From contig QZKS01000010.1 of the NCBI GenBank assembly GCA_003599865.1, positions 1-64,000 of the forward strand: a DNA stretch of 64,000 bases. The letters run 5' to 3'. The translations under genes were made by a program, and so were the position numbers. Source of the stretch: Desulfobacteraceae bacterium. GTDB lineage: Bacteria > Desulfobacterota > Desulfobacteria > Desulfobacterales > SURF-7. Under the pieces are notes generated by a model that did no database searches, was not told the DNA's origin, and was given only the letters and a program-made list of their open reading frames with translations. Positions 1-8,720 of the stretch are shown here, piece by piece. Position 1 is the stretch's first letter. Each line of letters begins with the position of its first letter.

Positions 1-105
1 ATCACCCTGCCCCAGGTCCTGGGGGTGAACCATTGGGTCATCATACCCCTGTTTATCGCCGGCGCCCTGCTGCTCTTCCGATGGCTGGAAAAAAAAGGAT
101 TGTGA
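1..105 (+). CDS. C-terminal end of a YeeE/YedE-type membrane transporter (partial)
   Basis: Only the last 34 codons lie in the window; the frame is open from base 1 and stops at TGA 103-105. The encoded tail has a hydrophobic segment (WVIIPLFIAGALLLF) followed by a charged end (RWLEKKGL), as in the last membrane helix of a polytopic transporter. The wording around PQVLGVNHW resembles YeeE/YedE (sulfur-compound transport) proteins, whose genes often sit beside C_GCAxxG_C_C genes such as the next one. The family call rests on a short tail and on context, so it is tentative. Confidence 0.5.
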   Translation: MTLPQVLGVNHWVIIPLFIAGALLLFRWLEKKGL

Positions 106-106
106 T

Positions 107-1045
107 ATGCCGTTTCGTTATTATTTCCGGCTGCTGAAAGACCTGAACTGAGCCCTTGCCACCTTTGGCGGCGTGCAGGATGCATGCAGGGACCGGGATG
201 ATGTTCTCCTCAAGGCGGTTACCGGGCTGGAAGGTGGATGTGTGGCCAACGGGTCCACCTGCGGTATTGCCACCGGCGGGGCACTGGGCATTGCCCTGAC
301 ATACGAACAATACCTGCATCAAGACGACCCTCAGGCGGATGCCTTTGTCATTCATACCGCGGGAAACTACATGGACTGGTTCCGAAAAACCTATGGAACC
401 ACCCAGTGCCGTGAGCGGAACCAGGTGGATTTCCAGAAAACCATGGGCCAGCTCCGCTATTTTCTGTCGATCCGGAAAATTGTCCGGTGCCTGCAGATGG
501 AAGCCGGATCATTGCAATATCTGACAATGGATCATGAAGATATGCCGACCCCGGCTGAAAAACAGTCATCCGGAACGCCGTTTCACTGTGCCGGGGAGGT
601 TTTAAAGCAGGTCCGTGAAAAAACCGGCATTGGAAATCAACGACTGGAACGGCTGAGCATGGTACTGGACGGCGGTGTCGGGCTCCGGGGCATGCTGTGC
701 GGAGCCGCTGCCGGTGCGGTATTGGCCATCAACCTTGTGCACGGCTTTGATCTGCGAAAGATGAGCTATGCTTCCACTATCGGAAAATTCATCACCGGGC
801 ATATCAACCTGATCCGGAAAAATCCGAAACGTCCGGATACGTTTTCCATCGGCAAGCATCTGGTGAACCGGTTCCGGGAACATGCCGGTTCCATCGAATG
901 CCGGTTCATTACCGGCAAACGGTTTGAATCCATGGATGACTTTGGCAGACATATGGAAAACTCCCGGACCTGCCGCAGTCTGATCCGGACGGCTTCCGAC
1001 CTTGCCGCTGAAGCCATTGGTCAAAGTAAAGCATCCGAAACATGA
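107..1045 (+). CDS. C_GCAxxG_C_C-family protein, predicted selenoprotein (Sec at residue 15, TGA 149-151)
   Basis: The ATG at 107 has a good ribosome site (AAGGA, 95-99) and lies one base after the upstream stop. The frame meets TGA at 149-151 and then stays open to 1045, giving 312 residues if TGA is read as selenocysteine. The context is D-L-N-Sec-A-L-A, and in the family (redox-type C_GCAxxG_C_C) the matching place is the conserved Cys of an N-C-A motif, so Cys to Sec replacement fits. The glycine/cysteine motif (GGCVANGSTCG) follows near residue 50. A second, diverged copy of the same fold (GVGLRGMLCGAAAGA) appears in the C-terminal half, suggesting an internal duplication. A hairpin just after the TGA looks like a bacterial SECIS. 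A GTG at 173 could start a shorter protein, but that would lose the conserved N-terminus. Function within the family is unknown; a redox role with the adjacent transporter is inferred. Confidence 0.8.
149..187 (+). promoter_or_regulatory. Candidate bacterial SECIS element (TGA codon plus apical hairpin)
   Basis: After TGA 149-151 come 26 bases and then an apical GG. The hairpin is a seven-base-pair stem (171-177 with 181-187, one G-U pair) closed by the loop GGA at 178-180. The upper stem and loop (UGCA-GG-A-UGCA) resemble the E. coli fdhF SECIS tip (UGCA-GGUC-UGCA). The loop distance lies within the range known for SelB-dependent elements. Folding was done by eye. Confidence 0.7.
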
Positions 1046-1049
1046 GGCT

Positions 1050-2138
1050 TTATTTACGACATAAAAAATGATCGTTAAACGAATCCTCCGGAATGGATTC
1101 GACCTTGATATCGGAGAATCCGGCCCGGGCAAGCATGTCCAGCGCCTTCTCCCGGCCCCACATCATCCCGAGCCCGCGTCCCTTGTCCACCAGCCCTACC
1201 GGCATGCAATGCATCAGGCTGACGGTATAAAGAAACGGTCCCATGGGATGATCCAGATTTTTGGACAGATCCGAGCTTGCGGCAATATCCACCATGGAAA
1301 AAAAGCCGCCCGGCCGCAGCATGTGATACACGCCATGCAGGGCGGCCATGGGCCGGGTCTGATCATGGATGGAGTCAAAGGCTGTAATATACTGAAACGC
1401 ATTCCCGAATTCCGCTGATCCGGAGAGTTTGGCGGCATCAAGACACCGGAATTCCGCATTGGAAAGATTTTCCTGCCGGGCATTTGCCGCAGCATCCCGG
1501 ATCGCCTCCCCGGAAATATCCAGTCCCACAAACCAGCTGTTGGGAAAGGCCTTTGCCATCAAACACACCGCAACACCCTGACCGCATCCCAGGTCACAAA
1601 CCCGTATCCCTTTCTGCAAAGCGGAAACAACTTCTCCTTTGGCCACGGATGGCAGAAAGGTATCCACCAGAACCTGCCGGTGCTTGGCATCCGCCAGTTC
1701 GGACATGAACGACTGAAACTTCCCATAGGTTTCATAAGGAACGCCCTCACCGGTCGTAAAGCCTTTCAATACACCGTCCATGGCCGTCCGGTTCAGCAAT
1801 GGAATCTCCTGTGTATACACCCCGAGGTTGCTGTTGCCGCTCCGCCTCGTTAAAAAATCGCCGTGGGCCTTTGGAAGGTGGAACAGAAGCACGCCGTCAT
1901 CCGCCCGGGAAACCGTGATCACCCCGCCGGTTGCCATCACCCCCAGCCACTCCTCGATATACCGCTGATTAAGCCCGCTTTTCCCGGCAATCTGCCGGCT
2001 GCCGGCCGGACCGCCCATTGCGTCCATGACATCAAACAAACCGAGTTGGTAGCCGATTCCCAGGGCCAGGTTCAAGGCGCCCATATTGAGGATATCAATC
2101 ATCTTTTGTGAAAACTTCTCTCTTGCAGACTGATCCAC
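1050..2138 (-). CDS. Class I SAM-dependent methyltransferase with N-terminal winged-helix-like domain
   Basis: 362 residues. The first ~90 residues resemble the helix-rich dimerisation/winged-helix region of small-molecule methyltransferases (LGLFDVMDAMGG, then GLNQRYIEEWLGVMATGG). The SAM-binding motif I is plain at about 180-188 (CDLGCGQG), followed by an acidic residue on strand 2 (FVGLDIS) and a motif like LRPGGFFSMVDI near residue 275. The substrate cannot be named. It is convergent with the selenoprotein gene, their stops being only four bases apart, and stands 35 bases downstream of the SLC13-type permease gene on the same strand, so the two may be co-transcribed. Confidence 0.85.
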   Translation of the reverse strand: MDQSAREKFSQKMIDILNMGALNLALGIGYQLGLFDVMDAMGGPAGSRQIAGKSGLNQRYIEEWLGVMATGGVITVSRADDGVLLFHLPKAHGDFLTRRSGNSNLGVYTQEIPLLNRTAMDGVLKGFTTGEGVPYETYGKFQSFMSELADAKHRQVLVDTFLPSVAKGEVVSALQKGIRVCDLGCGQGVAVCLMAKAFPNSWFVGLDISGEAIRDAAANARQENLSNAEFRCLDAAKLSGSAEFGNAFQYITAFDSIHDQTRPMAALHGVYHMLRPGGFFSMVDIAASSDLSKNLDHPMGPFLYTVSLMHCMPVGLVDKGRGLGMMWGREKALDMLARAGFSDIKVESIPEDSFNDHFLCRK

Positions 2139-2173
2139 GGTACTTCCTTTCTGAAAACAAACCCCGATTTCTT

Positions 2174-3964
2174 CTACAATGGCCAGAACAGGGGGATCAG
2201 AATCGACCCCATGACGATCACGATCAGGTTCATGGGAATGCCCATTTTCAGGTAATCACTGAACCGGTAGCCGCCCGGACCGTACACCAGAAGATTGGTC
2301 TGGTATCCGATGGGGGTGGCAAAACAGGCGCTGGCCCCAAAACAGATGCCGACAATGAACGGTTTCGGGTCCACCCCCAGGGTCAGGGCTGTGGAAATCG
2401 CAATGGGCAGCAGCAATACGGCGGTGGCGTTGTTGCTCAGGATCTGGGAGCTGATGCTGCACAGAAGAATGATGCCGGATAACACCACTTGCGGACCCAG
2501 CCCTTTAAAAAGGCTCAAAAAACTCTCGGCATACAATTGACTGGCCCCTGTTTTTTCCATTGCACTCCCGAGAGCGATCATGCCGACAATCAGCAGAAGG
2601 ATCTCCGGTTCAAGACTCCGATAGGCATCCCGCAATCGAAAGCATCCGGCCATGGCCATGAGAAACACCCCTGCCAGGGCGGATGTCATGATATCCGATA
2701 ACCCGGTAGAGGCGGAAACCACCACACCCGCAAAAATAATGAAGGCCCAGCGGGCTTTGCTCTTGTCGATGATGGCATGATGGACATCTTCGATAATGAT
2801 ATAATCATATCCCGTTCGGATCTGCTCCAGCTTTTTCTTGGGGCATCTCACCAGGATAATATCACCGATCCGAAGCTTGACATTCTGGATTTTCTGCTCG
2901 GAATAATGCAGTCTTCGGCTCTTGATGGCAATGATCTGTATATCCGGATCTCCCTGGAGGCTGGTGGACAGAAGCCTTTCCCGAAGAACCGAAGACTGGG
3001 GAGGTATGATCAGTTCAACGATCAGATCGTTTTCCAGACCGGGTCCGAAGTGAATCCCCTCCTCACCATGAGGAAGGGTTACGATCTTCTTCTCCAGGAT
3101 GCCGACCAGATCATCCGCAGAACCTTTTACCAGAAGGATGTCTCCTTCCCGGATGGCTGCCGTAGTATCATCATCCGGGTCGATCAGACGCGAATCCCGA
3201 ACGGTTTCGATCAGCAAAAGGCTTGGAAATTTATCGGCAAAAAAGGGAATCGGATCCTGACCGATCAACGGGCTTTCAGAGGGAACCAGCAATTGTGCCA
3301 GGTATCGTTTATCCTCCCGATCATCAATCTCGCAAACCGGCGCGGTATTTCCCGGCATCAGCCGGGATGAAAACAGCAGCAGGAACAATACACCTGCAAT
3401 GGCGATCGGAAGCCCCACTACCGTCAATTCAAACATGCCCAGCTTCCCGTATCCGTATAACGAGCTGAGATCGCTGACAATAATATTGGTGGAAGTGCCG
3501 ATCAGGGTGCAGGTGCCCGCCAGTATCGAGGTATAGGAAACCGGAATCAGCAGCTTGGAGGGGCTGGTATCATATTCGCAGCTCAAGCTCATGACAATGG
3601 GAACAAACAGAACCACAACCGGTGTGTTGTTGATAAAAGCCGATGATAAACCCACCGTCAGAAGAATGATGATAAAGGCAAGAGGGCCTTTGCCTTTTGA
3701 GAGATGCAGAACCCGCTCTGAAATGAACTCCACGGCTCCGGTCCGGATCAGCCCGCGGCTGATCAGAAACATGGCGCCGACAGTGATGACCGCGGGATTG
3801 GCAAAACCGGCGACCGCCTCATTGGGTGTCAGAATCCCGCTGATGATCAGGGCCGTCATTGCCCCGACGCTGATCCGGTCAACCGATATCTTTTCCGTAA
3901 TCAGCAGCACCAGCACAATTAACAGAATACAGGTTACGATCAAAATGGGAGCGGTTATATCCAT
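2174..3964 (-). CDS. SLC13-family (DASS-type) permease with two RCK_C/TrkA_C domains
   Basis: About 596 residues from the ATG at 3964 (a TTG at 3973 is the alternative; its AGGA would abut the start codon). The protein opens with a membrane helix and the SLC13-like block DRISVGAMTALIISGILTPNEAVAGFANPAVITVGAMFLISRG split over several segments, and ends with a second membrane half (SNNATAVLLLPIAIS, PIGYQTNLLVYGPGGYRFSDYLKMG). Between the halves sit two soluble RCK_C-like regulatory domains. Known relatives carry dicarboxylates, sulfate or other anions with Na+; the substrate here cannot be read from sequence. A larger relative lies at 49.3 kb. Confidence 0.85.
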   Translation of the reverse strand: MDITAPILIVTCILLIVLVLLITEKISVDRISVGAMTALIISGILTPNEAVAGFANPAVITVGAMFLISRGLIRTGAVEFISERVLHLSKGKGPLAFIIILLTVGLSSAFINNTPVVVLFVPIVMSLSCEYDTSPSKLLIPVSYTSILAGTCTLIGTSTNIIVSDLSSLYGYGKLGMFELTVVGLPIAIAGVLFLLLFSSRLMPGNTAPVCEIDDREDKRYLAQLLVPSESPLIGQDPIPFFADKFPSLLLIETVRDSRLIDPDDDTTAAIREGDILLVKGSADDLVGILEKKIVTLPHGEEGIHFGPGLENDLIVELIIPPQSSVLRERLLSTSLQGDPDIQIIAIKSRRLHYSEQKIQNVKLRIGDIILVRCPKKKLEQIRTGYDYIIIEDVHHAIIDKSKARWAFIIFAGVVVSASTGLSDIMTSALAGVFLMAMAGCFRLRDAYRSLEPEILLLIVGMIALGSAMEKTGASQLYAESFLSLFKGLGPQVVLSGIILLCSISSQILSNNATAVLLLPIAISTALTLGVDPKPFIVGICFGASACFATPIGYQTNLLVYGPGGYRFSDYLKMGIPMNLIVIVMGSILIPLFWPL

Positions 3965-4072
3965 TGGTTCCAATCCTGACCCGGTATGAAGTTTGGGAAC
4001 ATCCTTTCATGACCCGAAAAGAGACAAAGATCGGCTTTCATGGCTCTTCTTTAGCACTGATCCGGCATCCGG

Positions 4073-4174
4073 TCAATCCGGTAACCGATGGCAGGGTGCG
4101 CAACCGCTCAGCGTGTACAGCAGCAAGGCAACCGCAACGGCCGGCAGCATGACCAGGGTTCCGGCCAGTACCAA
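4073..4174 (-). pseudogene. Possible small membrane-protein remnant downstream of the DUF2892 gene
   Basis: From a TTG at 4174 a 33-codon frame reads as one hydrophobic helix ending S-G-C-A-P-C-H-R-L. It starts just after the stop of the DUF2892-type gene and resembles the glycine/cysteine tail of that family. There is no ribosome site of its own and no homology that I can prove, so this may be a decayed partner or chance. Confidence 0.2.
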
Positions 4175-4178
4175 CTCA

Positions 4179-4364
4179 TCATTTCTTACATGTAGAGATC
4201 CCCAATAATTGATAAGGAGGACACCAGCCGGATAAACCCGTCATAATCGGCAAAATACCTACCAGGCCCCATAATGATTTCGGTCCCACAAAAACAAGGG
4301 ATAAAATGATAAGTCCTATGACAACACGGATAACCCTTTCAACATTATGTATGTTTTGTTTCAT
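4179..4364 (-). CDS. DUF2892 (YgaP-type) small inner-membrane protein
   Basis: 61 residues from ATG 4364, chosen because GGAGGAG stands eight to fourteen bases upstream; longer frames reach back to 4523 without a ribosome site. The sequence begins MKQNIHNVERVIRVVIG, then has two hydrophobic segments joined by a short loop (GPKSLWG), and ends in SGWCPPYQLLGISTC. This matches the DUF2892 family, two-helix membrane proteins often fused or linked to rhodaneses and sulfur transporters. It is the last recognisable gene downstream of the electron-transfer locus, 137 bases after the amidotransferase-like gene. Whether it is co-transcribed is not clear. Confidence 0.75.
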   Translation of the reverse strand: MKQNIHNVERVIRVVIGLIILSLVFVGPKSLWGLVGILPIMTGLSGWCPPYQLLGISTCKK

Positions 4365-4501
4365 CGCCGCTCCTCCTAAGTTAGGTGTGTCTTTAATAAA
4401 CCAAATCCTAATATAACTACCGTTTTGTATTTGAAAAGATAAAGTCTCCCCAAAAAAGGGACAAATAGGGACGGACGTGTGGGCGGTAAAAGATCTCCGG
4501 A

Positions 4502-5662
4502 TCAAATATCTGCTTGAAAACAACCCATAAAGAGACGGTTACTCTGGATTGATTCTGTCTGACAGAGCACATTCATTTTCAGGCGGTCCGGCTGAACAAC
4601 AACGGTATCGAGATGCATAGGCTGGAAATCTCTGCTTTTATCACGATTCGGCAGAACTGCATCCAGTCCGCAGGTTTCAGAAGAAAATACAAACATTCCC
4701 GGGCCTCCACCAATAATCCCGGGGCGAAGTTTCTTTCGATCCTGAACCATGAACAGCGTATTGTCCTGAAGACAACCCACAACACAGTTGGGCCCGTCAA
4801 TAATCAGTTGTCTGCACGAGTGTTTCAAATGCCTTAAAAAGGAAGCATCCGGATGGAAAGTGAGTTTTTCATCTGTCAGGGGGGTGATGATGTGCTTATA
4901 CGATTCAATGCCAAGATTCAATCTTGACATTGTATAATGAAGGATATGGGTGAATATCTCAGAGTCAGACATATATCCATTGTATTCCGGGCATCCTATC
5001 GAAACCAAAAAGTTCCGGTTGGTCACAAAAGCTGTATTTTCACCATTGGTCATTGTAGAATACCCTTGGAGGAAAAATGGATGACAGGAGTATAAATCAA
5101 TACTGTAATTTGTGTTTTGCCTTCCTTGAGCCATGATAATCCGCGCGGTAAACTCCTTGTTGTCAAGTTGCAGGTATTCCGCAATCTCAACCGGATCGCC
5201 AATCTCTTTTATCATAATGGTGTCCGGCCAGAAAGAAAAGACAATCATGTCATGTTGATCTTCACCCATTGTTTTCAGATGAAGTCTGACTTTCATGCAT
5301 CTGTCCTGCAATTCCTTCTGGCTGTAGGCTTCCCATTGATTCGGATAGTCATAGGCACGGACAAGATATATATCCCTTTTGGGAACACCTTGTGGCGGTT
5401 TTTGAGGCAGTTTGAATGAACTTTTGTATTTGGTCGAAAAACCGATGTCCATCATAAAACGGTCAAGACGCCGTAAACCGGAAGTGCTGAAAATTCCGGA
5501 TAGAATGGGAAATTTTTTGATGTTCTCAAACGGCCCTCCAAGATCTTTCAGCAGGATTCCTACACCGGAACCATCATAACCTTCCTGCATTGCATTCAAC
5601 CCTTCAATGCCTGAAGTTGGAGAGATAAACTGATCCGAGGTTATTGCAAGCAAACGGGACAT
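4502..5662 (-). CDS. Class-II glutamine amidotransferase-like protein lacking the N-terminal Cys nucleophile
   Basis: 386 residues. Parts match the class-II (Ntn) amidotransferase fold of glutamate synthase: SGIEGLNAMQEGYDGSGVG near residues 17-35 and a later block TNGENTAFVTNRNFLVS, which parallels the HNGE...N loop that binds glutamine. The family's catalytic residue is a Cys at the mature N-terminus followed by G-I/V. Here the N-terminus is MSRLLAITSD with no Cys before residue 190 or so, so glutamine hydrolysis in the usual way seems impossible. It is the distal member of a glutamate-synthase-like set (FMN proteins at 5.7-8.7 kb, amidotransferase/GXGXG protein at 17.3 kb). A structural or regulatory role is inferred. 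Confidence 0.7.
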   Translation of the reverse strand: MSRLLAITSDQFISPTSGIEGLNAMQEGYDGSGVGILLKDLGGPFENIKKFPILSGIFSTSGLRRLDRFMMDIGFSTKYKSSFKLPQKPPQGVPKRDIYLVRAYDYPNQWEAYSQKELQDRCMKVRLHLKTMGEDQHDMIVFSFWPDTIMIKEIGDPVEIAEYLQLDNKEFTARIIMAQGRQNTNYSIDLYSCHPFFLQGYSTMTNGENTAFVTNRNFLVSIGCPEYNGYMSDSEIFTHILHYTMSRLNLGIESYKHIITPLTDEKLTFHPDASFLRHLKHSCRQLIIDGPNCVVGCLQDNTLFMVQDRKKLRPGIIGGGPGMFVFSSETCGLDAVLPNRDKSRDFQPMHLDTVVVQPDRLKMNVLCQTESIQSNRLFMGCFQADI

Positions 5663-5726
5663 AAATTATGATTCCGTGGTTTGTCTATTTTTCAGGCACA
5701 TCCGATATAGGGATATTATATTCCAA

Positions 5727-7316
5727 TCATTTCCCGGTCAATTCATTTAAAATGTCATTCGTAAAATCAAGATGCATGAGGAGGTCCGAACGGCCAACCA
5801 GCTCACGGACACTTCGTAGGCCAAATCTTTTCAGAATTTCAATCAGATCTTTCCGCCATGCGCTGTAGAGGTTAATGAGCCGCTGGGTACCCCATTCAAT
5901 ATCGATTTGAGTCACCAGACCTGGATCAGTAGTCGCAATACCACGCGGGCAGCCCCGCCCTGCAGAGCACCGGGAGCACCGGACGCAACCAAGGGCGATC
6001 ATTTCCGCGGTTCCGACGACAACACCATCCGCGCCCAATGCTATTGCCTTGGCAATATCGTGGGCTGTACGGATTCCGCCGCTTGCAATCAGTACCACTT
6101 TCTCTCTGGCACCTTCATCTACCAGAAATTTATGGACTTTTGCAATAGCGTACTCAATCGGCATGGCAATATTTTTTTTGGCAATGTCCGGTGCTGCGCC
6201 GGTTCCACCGTATCCGCCATCCAGGTGTATGATATGCGTTCCTGCGGAATAGCTTCCAACAGCTACCATATCCACATCCGTAGGTGTTGACACCTTTGTG
6301 GACAGCAAGGCTCTCCTGTTGACATGCTTGATCCAGTCCAGGTGTTTCATATGGTCTTCAATGGAATACACACTATGGAATGGAAAAGGAGAAAACAGCG
6401 ATATGCCGACTACCGCTTCCCGTATTTTGGCAACCGCCGGTGTATTTTTGTCACCCAGCAGATGTCCGCCAAGGCCCGGTTTGGCGCCCTGTGCATACTT
6501 GAATTCAACAATACGAACGCGCTGAATGGTTTCTTCGCGGACACCAAAAAGACCCGTAGCCACCTGTGTGATCATGTGGTCATCATATGGTCTCATCCGT
6601 TCCATATATCCACCTTCCCCGGAACAGGAGAAGGTATTAAACGCGGTTGCAGCACGAACTTTGGAGAGTTGTGTGACATTGCTTACGGATCCGAAAGACA
6701 TACCGCCACCATACCAGGGAACATCGATTTGGATCTGGGGCCTGCCATCATCCCTGTGGTTTAGTAAAATACTGGTATCAATCTCGTCGTCTTGCAATTC
6801 AACCGGCGGTGTTTCCGGAAATTTAAACCGGATACGATCAAACCCGCCTCCTGATTCGCCGGCCTGATAATTATATTCATATTCAGATAACGGCGGCTCT
6901 CCTGTTTCCGCCATTCTCCATGTAGCCAGGAGCATATCTGCGGGCCACCTGTAATCTCCCAAGGCTTCTATCATTGGATTTTTAATGATTCGGAGCGCCT
7001 TCTGGGGGCATTGGGTTATACAATAGTGATCTGTTTTTTGACAAGCTTCTCCGGTGCATAAATAGCTCTTGGGCATGGCAAAATATTTATAGCCGGGTTT
7101 CAGAACATGAACATGATACGGACACAATTCTGCACACTTGCCGCATCTTATGCAATCATCACTGCGATAGATGATATATTTTGCAATTTCATTTCGATAA
7201 CGCGGCAAGGCCGGTTTGGTCTCGCGGTTGATCTGAACCTGCGGCAAACGTGTTTTCAGCGTTTTTTCCGGCAGGATCTCCCTAAGCTCTTTTTCTTGAA
7301 CCGAAAAGCGTTCCAA
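5727..7316 (-). CDS. Ferredoxin-domain plus glutamate synthase FMN-domain protein
   Basis: About 529 residues. An N-terminal ferredoxin-like region (DDCIRCGKCAELCPY, then CTGEACQKTDHYCITQCP) should hold two Fe-S clusters. The rest is a complete glutamate-synthase FMN domain: GGMSFGSVS, the lysine motif GAKPGLGGHL, a glycine-rich phosphate site (GADGVVVGTAEM) and the cluster cysteines CVRCSRCSAGRGCPRG. The domain layout is that of archaeal-type stand-alone glutamate synthase. Start: TTG 7316 is preferred because AGGAGGAG lies just upstream and it overlaps the preceding gene by only 35 bases; ATG 7361 or GTG 7400 are in frame but overlap more. In the locus it probably passes electrons between Hdr/MvhD partners and FMN; the substrate need not be 2-oxoglutarate. 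Confidence 0.85.
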   Translation of the reverse strand: MERFSVQEKELREILPEKTLKTRLPQVQINRETKPALPRYRNEIAKYIIYRSDDCIRCGKCAELCPYHVHVLKPGYKYFAMPKSYLCTGEACQKTDHYCITQCPQKALRIIKNPMIEALGDYRWPADMLLATWRMAETGEPPLSEYEYNYQAGESGGGFDRIRFKFPETPPVELQDDEIDTSILLNHRDDGRPQIQIDVPWYGGGMSFGSVSNVTQLSKVRAATAFNTFSCSGEGGYMERMRPYDDHMITQVATGLFGVREETIQRVRIVEFKYAQGAKPGLGGHLLGDKNTPAVAKIREAVVGISLFSPFPFHSVYSIEDHMKHLDWIKHVNRRALLSTKVSTPTDVDMVAVGSYSAGTHIIHLDGGYGGTGAAPDIAKKNIAMPIEYAIAKVHKFLVDEGAREKVVLIASGGIRTAHDIAKAIALGADGVVVGTAEMIALGCVRCSRCSAGRGCPRGIATTDPGLVTQIDIEWGTQRLINLYSAWRKDLIEILKRFGLRSVRELVGRSDLLMHLDFTNDILNELTGK

Positions 7317-8703
7317 ATATCTCCTCCTCAAGCTCTTCAAAAAACATAGCACGTCCGACATCTCCACGCAGACGGCGGGCTTCACGCATTCCCATTGCAC
7401 CCATCAATTCAATTAACTGCAAGTGCCATGCAGCGATCAGATTCCGCATCCGTCCAACACCATACTCGAAACTTATATCCTCAAGTCTGGCAGGGCAGAT
7501 CAGGCCAGGTCTGCAAGTGTTACAAAGACGGCATTCCAGAGCAATCAGCAGCGGCAGATAGATGGATATGACATCTGCGCCGCAAAGTAATCCCTTGGCC
7601 ATATGCTCCGGCAGGGCAAAACCGCCGGAGGCGATAATAGTCACTTCATCCCGGATGCCTTCTTTAATAAGCGTTGTATGTATTTCGCGTATCCTGTCCT
7701 TTATAAATCCGGGTGAGTCCACCCCGATCTCGTTACCGTTGAAATCCGCAACCGTATGAATCACTTCAGCTCCTAATCTGGACAGTTCAACAGTGCGGTC
7801 AACACCTTTTGAATCCAGGGCGACTCTGACGGATATGATCAGGCCAGGATATTTTTCTTTTAATTCAGCGATGCGGGAAAGCACATCATCATGATCAGGG
7901 ATTTCCACCAGCCTTGTTTTCCGTAAAACATCAAAGGGTATCTCCGGCGCATCCGGATTCAGGTGAAAAGCAATATGCGGCAGATAGGCTTCGATGTTTT
8001 TCATCTGGCTGTCATTTAAGGCAGCCGGCCATTTGGCGGAATCAACAATGGCGATCAGATCGGTCAGCTTAACCGCTTCAATAATATAAGACTCCAGTTG
8101 AGGGAGCGTAAACTCCGCAGGATTCATGTCCACAATCATCGGCATGGGTATATCAATAACCGCCGGCAATCCGGAGATGTTCTGATCTGAGTCGAATGTA
8201 AGGTATGATGGTTTTTTCCCGATATCAACGGAAGTACTGATATACTCTCGGCCATGGATTCCATCTCGTGTGGGCCGGACAATTTCAGACATGTCCGTCC
8301 ACATGGAATCAAACCCATGGCCTGAAAATTTGCCCCTGTATCCCGCTCCTGAAACCGGCACTGCGGCTGTTTCGGCCTGTTGCCAGGTGATATGAATGAT
8401 TTCAGGCGTCCAGTAATGATTCCCCAGCTTCTTGTATTCTGAATTGATGGTCAGGCACAGAAGATCTTTGGTACAGTTCTGAACACAGGAGAAACAGCCC
8501 ATGCATTCAAAAAACAGAAAATCGGAATATTTAAGATTCCGGATATACGCGGCTTCCTGCCGATGGCGATCATAGACACAGGCCTTTTTAACACAATTAT
8601 GGCACCGGGCACAGTCTTCACGCCAGTCCACAATACCGTGCTTCCCGATACGCGGCAGACGGGGGGGAACAGGAGTTGTTTTGATATGATATTTTTCAGG
8701 CAT
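7282..8703 (-). CDS. Ferredoxin plus degenerate glutamate synthase-like FMN-domain protein
   Basis: 473 residues and a paralogue of the next gene. Its N-terminus has two cysteine groups (CARCHNCVKKAC and CMGCFSCVQNC), fitting two Fe-S clusters. The C-terminal third keeps the end of the FMN barrel (IIASGGFALPEHMAKGLLCGAD) and the cluster motif CRLCNTCRPGLICP. The middle is diverged: the GAKPG lysine motif and the GGMSFG motif are absent. It may therefore bind FMN weakly or serve as an electron-transfer subunit of its intact paralogue. It lies 17 bases after metF on the same strand, and the last codons contain the ribosome site of the next gene. Confidence 0.75.
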   Translation of the reverse strand: MPEKYHIKTTPVPPRLPRIGKHGIVDWREDCARCHNCVKKACVYDRHRQEAAYIRNLKYSDFLFFECMGCFSCVQNCTKDLLCLTINSEYKKLGNHYWTPEIIHITWQQAETAAVPVSGAGYRGKFSGHGFDSMWTDMSEIVRPTRDGIHGREYISTSVDIGKKPSYLTFDSDQNISGLPAVIDIPMPMIVDMNPAEFTLPQLESYIIEAVKLTDLIAIVDSAKWPAALNDSQMKNIEAYLPHIAFHLNPDAPEIPFDVLRKTRLVEIPDHDDVLSRIAELKEKYPGLIISVRVALDSKGVDRTVELSRLGAEVIHTVADFNGNEIGVDSPGFIKDRIREIHTTLIKEGIRDEVTIIASGGFALPEHMAKGLLCGADVISIYLPLLIALECRLCNTCRPGLICPARLEDISFEYGVGRMRNLIAAWHLQLIELMGAMGMREARRLRGDVGRAMFFEELEEEIFGTLFGSRKRA

Positions 8704-8720
8704 TCTTTTTCTCTACTTTA

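Noticed and set aside
173..1045. GTG 173 as the start of the C_GCAxxG_C_C gene
   Set aside because: No ribosome site precedes it and it would remove the conserved N-terminus; ATG 107 with Sec at TGA 149 explains more.
7361..7400. ATG 7361 and GTG 7400 as starts of the ferredoxin-FMN gene
   Set aside because: Both overlap the preceding gene by 80 bases or more and have weaker ribosome sites than TTG 7316.
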